In this document: positions 61,448-64,000 of the stretch, piece after piece
Position numbering within the stretch: position 1 is the first letter of the stretch
Layout of the letters: each line of letters begins with the position of its first letter
From: Martinezella tropici
Lineage (GTDB): Bacteria > Pseudomonadota > Alphaproteobacteria > Rhizobiales > Rhizobiaceae
Length of the DNA: 64,000 bases
Assembly: GCA_000799755.1 (NCBI GenBank)
Contig: JUHI01000012.1
Coordinates: 120,109 to 184,108, forward strand
Reading direction: 5' to 3'
Program-made: the position numbers and the translations under genes
The notes under the pieces: generated by a model
The model's input: the letters and a program-made list of their open reading frames with translations, nothing else
What the model was told of the DNA's origin: nothing
Databases searched by the model: none

Positions 61448-62482
61448 TCAGACGACGATGCCGGTGCGGTTGGTCGACATGGTCAGCTTGCGCTCGGCGC
61501 GTTCCTGCTGCGGCGAACGATTGTAGAGTTCGCGATAACACTTGGAGAAATGCGAGGCGGAGACGAAGCCGCAGGCGACAGCCACTTCCACCACCGGCAT
61601 GGAGGATTGCACCAGCAGATGCCGGGCGCGGTCCAGACGGATTTCGAGGTAATAGCGGGCGGGGGAGCGGCCCATTTCCTGCCGGAACAGGCGCTCGATC
61701 TGCCGGCGCGACAGGCCGGCATCGTCGGCGATTTCCAGCAGCGACAGCGGCTCGGCGAGGTTGCTTTCCATCAGCTCGATGATCGACAGGACCTTGGAGT
61801 TCTGCACGCCGAGACGGGCGCGCAGCGGCAGGCGCTGGCGGTCATGCGGGCTGCGAACGCGGTCGGTCAGCTGCTGCTCGCAGACGCGGTTGACGAGGTT
61901 TTCGCCAAAGTCCTGGCCGATCAGGTTCAGCATCATGTCGAGCGAGGCGGTGCCGCCGGCGCAGGTGTAGAGATTGCTGTCGACCTCGTAGAGATCGGCA
62001 TAGACTTCCGCCTGCGGGAAGGTTTCCGAGAAGCCCGGCAGGTTCTCCCAGTGGATCGCACAGCGCTTGCCATTCAGCAATCCTGCCTGGGCAAGCACAT
62101 GCGCGCCCGTACAGAGGCTGCCGACAGCGACGCCGCGATTGTAGGTCTCGCGCAGCCAGGCATTGACGGACTTGTTGTGGAACTCTTCGACATAGATGCC
62201 GGAACAGACCAGCACCATGTTCGGGCGGTTCTCGCCGCCAAGATAGCGGCGCTCGTCGGTGAGGGACGAGTTGACCTCCAACCCGATGCCGCTGGAGGAG
62301 TAGACTTTCTGCCCGTCCGTCGAGGCAAGCCGCCATGTGTAGGCGGGGTAGCCGAGCATGCGGTTGGCAATCCGCAGCGTCTCGATCGCGGCGGAAAACG
62401 GCAGCATGGTGAAATGCGGAACAAGGAAGAAAACCAGGGAACGCGTCTTGATCGGAATCTTGCTCATATTGTGAAAATCCAT
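61448..62482 (-). CDS. GlxA-type AraC-family regulator
   Basis: 344 residues. Residues 15-190 form a DJ-1/PfpI-like domain (FFLVPHFTMLPFSAAIETLR, GVAVGSLCTGAHVLAQAGLL); the C-terminal part is an AraC HTH pair (LSLLEIADDAGLSRRQIERL, VAVACGFVSASHFSKCYREL). Members include CdhR, GbdR and ArgR-like activators of quaternary amine or amino acid catabolism. The start could also be Met6 (62467). Its target genes are not adjacent. Confidence 0.9.
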   Translation of the reverse strand: MDFHNMSKIPIKTRSLVFFLVPHFTMLPFSAAIETLRIANRMLGYPAYTWRLASTDGQKVYSSSGIGLEVNSSLTDERRYLGGENRPNMVLVCSGIYVEEFHNKSVNAWLRETYNRGVAVGSLCTGAHVLAQAGLLNGKRCAIHWENLPGFSETFPQAEVYADLYEVDSNLYTCAGGTASLDMMLNLIGQDFGENLVNRVCEQQLTDRVRSPHDRQRLPLRARLGVQNSKVLSIIELMESNLAEPLSLLEIADDAGLSRRQIERLFRQEMGRSPARYYLEIRLDRARHLLVQSSMPVVEVAVACGFVSASHFSKCYRELYNRSPQQERAERKLTMSTNRTGIVV

Positions 62483-62496
62483 GCTCCAGGGCCGTT

Positions 62497-62520
62497 ACGT
62501 ATTCCTTGCGTCAAATACGT
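62497..62520. promoter_or_regulatory. Inverted repeat in the GlxA-regulator upstream region
   Basis: ACGTATT (62497-62503) and AATACGT (62514-62520) pair perfectly with a 10-base spacer, about 15 bases upstream of the regulator ATG. It is a candidate autoregulatory site. Confidence 0.4.
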
Positions 62521-62713
62521 CGGCTCGATGGTCTATTAGCGACATTGGCATGGATAATCGCGGCCGCAAAGGGATATTTGCGCTGACCATAAAAAATGTG
62601 GCTCTGGAGAAGGGAAGCGGAGGAGCGGCGAGCAATAGGCTCAAGCAGCTAAATATATATGGAGATAATTCTCAAGATTATAGGCAATGCATGTCAGGAT
62701 GAGAAATGTTCAA

Positions 62714-62754
62714 AAGGCGACACACGCTGAGATTGAGTGTCGCCTTCAGTTTTT
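62714..62754. terminator. Strong hairpin with flanking T-rich runs
   Basis: AAGGCGACAC (62714-62723) and GTGTCGCCTT (62737-62746) form a perfect 10-bp stem. On the minus strand the stem is followed by TTTTG, and it lies 23 bases beyond the DUF1127 stop; on the plus strand CAGTTTTTAT follows. It can end the DUF1127 transcript, or a plus-strand small RNA. Confidence 0.65.
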
Positions 62755-62768
62755 ATGGTCACTGGCTA

Positions 62769-62972
62769 TCATCGGGTAGCCTTCGGATTCTTGATTTCGT
62801 TCGCGGCCGGCCAACCCAGATCCTTGCGCATGTCGTCGGACAGAGATTCAAGCTCGCGAAGCGAACGCCACTGCTGCCAGCGATGGGCAAGGCGAGAAAA
62901 GAAGGGCATGTAGCTGCTGCCGGACGGAAACGGGTTCCGCGTGCCGGATTGTCTATAACTGATCGTCGTCAT
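62769..62972 (-). CDS. DUF1127 protein
   Basis: 67 residues. The C-terminal RLAHRWQQWRSLRELESLSD then DMRKDLGW is the arginine-rich DUF1127 core. In Rhizobiaceae such short proteins affect RNA turnover and phosphate or C1 metabolism in some species, or bind RNA. GGAAAGGAACTG precedes the ATG. A terminator-like hairpin follows it. Confidence 0.85.
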   Translation of the reverse strand: MTTISYRQSGTRNPFPSGSSYMPFFSRLAHRWQQWRSLRELESLSDDMRKDLGWPAANEIKNPKATR

Positions 62973-63413
62973 TTTCAGTTCCTTTCCGTGTCAAGCGTTC
63001 AAAATGTCACGTCTATTGAGTGTAAATATGGACCCCGGCGGCTCATCAATCAAACGAATAGATCTTATAGTTGCCATTAGTATTCTTGAACGAAAGCAGC
63101 TTGCCAGGCTTTCGTTCATGTGCGGACAGGGTGTCCGCGCCAATTAAATGAAACTCGGAAACCCAGAGAAAACGACTTTATCTCGACCTTATTGCGACTT
63201 TAGAATCGACAATTTTCTGAGCTGCCAGGAATTTCAGCAACATCGCGAGCGTTTTGAATTGGTCGCGCAATTCGCTTTCGACGATGTCTCGACCCAGAAA
63301 TTTGGGACTTCAAACAAGAGAACGCGACTTCGAATTGCGAGTTCTGAAGCGAAGGGCAAACGCAAAGTCCGGCTAGATATGGTCGAGTGGACTTCAGAAC
63401 CAAGTGGGCCGCA
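62973..63413. other. AT-rich intergenic region with two hairpins
   Basis: GAACGAAAG (63088-63096) and CTTTCGTTC (63109-63117) form a 9-bp stem; GCGGACA (63122-63128) and TGTCCGC (63132-63138) form another directly after. The region is AT-richer than the rest of the window, as expected next to an insertion. An ORF at 63148-63561 (plus) overlaps the regulator remnant and is not supported. Confidence 0.45.
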
Positions 63414-63685
63414 TTACTCGCCTTGTTTTTGGACTGACCGATTGCGCACCATCACACTCTCCAGCTTGTTGAGCCGAAAGTCATCACCAACTGCGTTATT
63501 GTTGATGAGCCCCCAACCGGCTCCGTTGCTCGGTGGGAGAAACTCGATGCCGCTGTTCTGATAGAATTTCTGCAGTTCGACCGCAGAATTCAGCACCCCC
63601 GCGCGTCCTCGCTCGACCCGTTGGATGGTCGATCGTGAAACGTGGGTATGGGCCTCTACCTCATCCTGTCCGTCGTCGAATGATT
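63414..63685 (-). pseudogene. C-terminal remnant of an XRE-type regulator, truncated by an IS3 element
   Basis: The minus-strand frame reads VEAHTHVSRSTIQRVERGRA, the end of an XRE helix-turn-helix, then VELQKFYQNSGIEFLPPSNG, typical of short rhizobial XRE regulators. The N-terminal half of the HTH is missing: the frame runs directly into the end of the IS element at about 63686. The original start would lie beyond the window if the IS is intact. Confidence 0.65.
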
Positions 63686-64000
63686 TGAGACTTTTTGGGC
63701 TCTGGAAGAATGGAGTTTCCGGCTCAGTTTGCGGGTTGATTTAAGCCGCTTTGGCCTGGTGGTTCAAGCGGCGCTGTCGGATAGTGTCTCGTTTGATCCT
63801 TTCACGTTCGAGCAGGATGGTCTGGCCGCGTCCGAAGTAGACGTCGGCCGGAGTGAGATTGTCGAGGCTCTCGTGGTATCGGCGATGATTGTAGTGCTCG
63901 ACGAAGGCCGCGATCTGGGCTTCGAGGTCTTCCTGGAAGAAGTAGTTTTCCAAGAGGATGCGGTTCTTCAGCGTTTGGTGCCAACGCTCGATCTTGCCCT
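63686..64000 (-). mobile_element. IS3-family insertion sequence, right-end part
   Basis: The transposase (63741-64000) and an end sequence TGAGACTTTTTGGGCTCTGG (63686-63705) fit an IS3-type element. TGA at the tip and a GACTTTTTGGG stretch are as expected for an IS3 terminal inverted repeat. The left end lies outside the window. It interrupts the XRE gene. Confidence 0.65.
63741..64000 (-). CDS. IS3-family transposase (OrfB/integrase), C-terminal part
   Basis: Partial: the frame is open to the right edge. The visible part reads GKIERWHQTLKNRILLENYF, EAQIAAFVEHYNHRRYHESL, and DVYFGRGQTILLERERIKRD: the rve integrase core end with the final catalytic Glu region (GKIERWH) and the C-terminal part of IS3-family OrfB. 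The catalytic DDE start lies outside. Ends at 63741 with TAA. Confidence 0.85.
   Translation of the reverse strand, partial: GKIERWHQTLKNRILLENYFFQEDLEAQIAAFVEHYNHRRYHESLDNLTPADVYFGRGQTILLERERIKRDTIRQRRLNHQAKAA

Noticed and set aside
63148..63561. 137-codon plus-strand ORF near the IS element
   Set aside because: Overlaps the XRE remnant on the other strand, with no domain and an AT-rich random-like composition; not supported as a gene.

Overview
The window is high-GC alphaproteobacterial chromosome and looks like a Rhizobium (Rhizobiaceae). The evidence is the core-gene neighbourhood (a DegP-type protease end, divergent serB and miaA, ilvB-ilvN and ilvC), EcfG-type promoter motifs (GGAAC-N17-xGTT), several intergenic palindromes of the rhizobial kind, and a dense set of GNAT, HxlR, TetR, AraC and Lrp regulators. 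It reads as a core/accessory mosaic. The only mobile DNA seen is a partial IS3-family element at the right edge and one insertion-like segment near 34 kb.

Layout. 1-8.1 kb: protease end, two tandem GNAT acetyltransferases, serB and miaA (divergent), a HerA-like ATPase, and the acetolactate synthase operon ilvB-ilvN. That operon follows a leader peptide rich in Ile, Val and Leu codons and a terminator, which is a classical attenuator. 8.2-16.7 kb: an orphan KpsC-like protein, an aldo/keto reductase, a LysE exporter, a cobalt-type nitrile hydratase operon, an ECF sigma/anti-sigma/secreted protein operon, a RecD2-like helicase and pdxJ. 16.7-30.7 kb: regulator-target pairs (HxlR/GST, HxlR/quinone reductase, TetR/MFS, Lrp/Asp-Glu racemase, AraC/alcohol dehydrogenase), several with visible operator-like repeats, plus NDH-2. 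30.7-43.7 kb: ilvC, a methyltransferase, an aminotransferase, an inserted zinc-ribbon membrane protein, an aldo/keto reductase, an iron-type ABC importer, then a 2OG oxygenase, an endonuclease/exonuclease/phosphatase-family protein, a Nudix hydrolase and a PhzF protein.

43.8-52.3 kb: tRNA-Lys(CTT), small exported or membrane proteins (two with EcfG-type promoters), a nucleotidyltransferase resembling aminoglycoside-modifying enzymes, and a cluster of two related FAD/NAD(P)-binding proteins around an Rrf2 regulator and an SfnB-like flavoprotein (probable sulfur acquisition). 52.3-56 kb: a cobalamin riboswitch controls a DUF1636 protein and a complete ABC importer; a Zur-like palindrome lies upstream. 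56.3-64 kb: an MscS channel, two tandem double-receiver proteins (one a diguanylate cyclase), a GlxA-type AraC regulator, a DUF1127 protein, and an XRE-regulator remnant truncated by the IS3-family element.

Together these encode branched-chain amino acid synthesis under attenuation, metal and cofactor uptake, nitrile and aldehyde metabolism, and stress responses. No CRISPR array, rRNA, prophage or conjugation gene was seen. Start codons were chosen by eye from Shine-Dalgarno spacing and family length; several are TTG or GTG.
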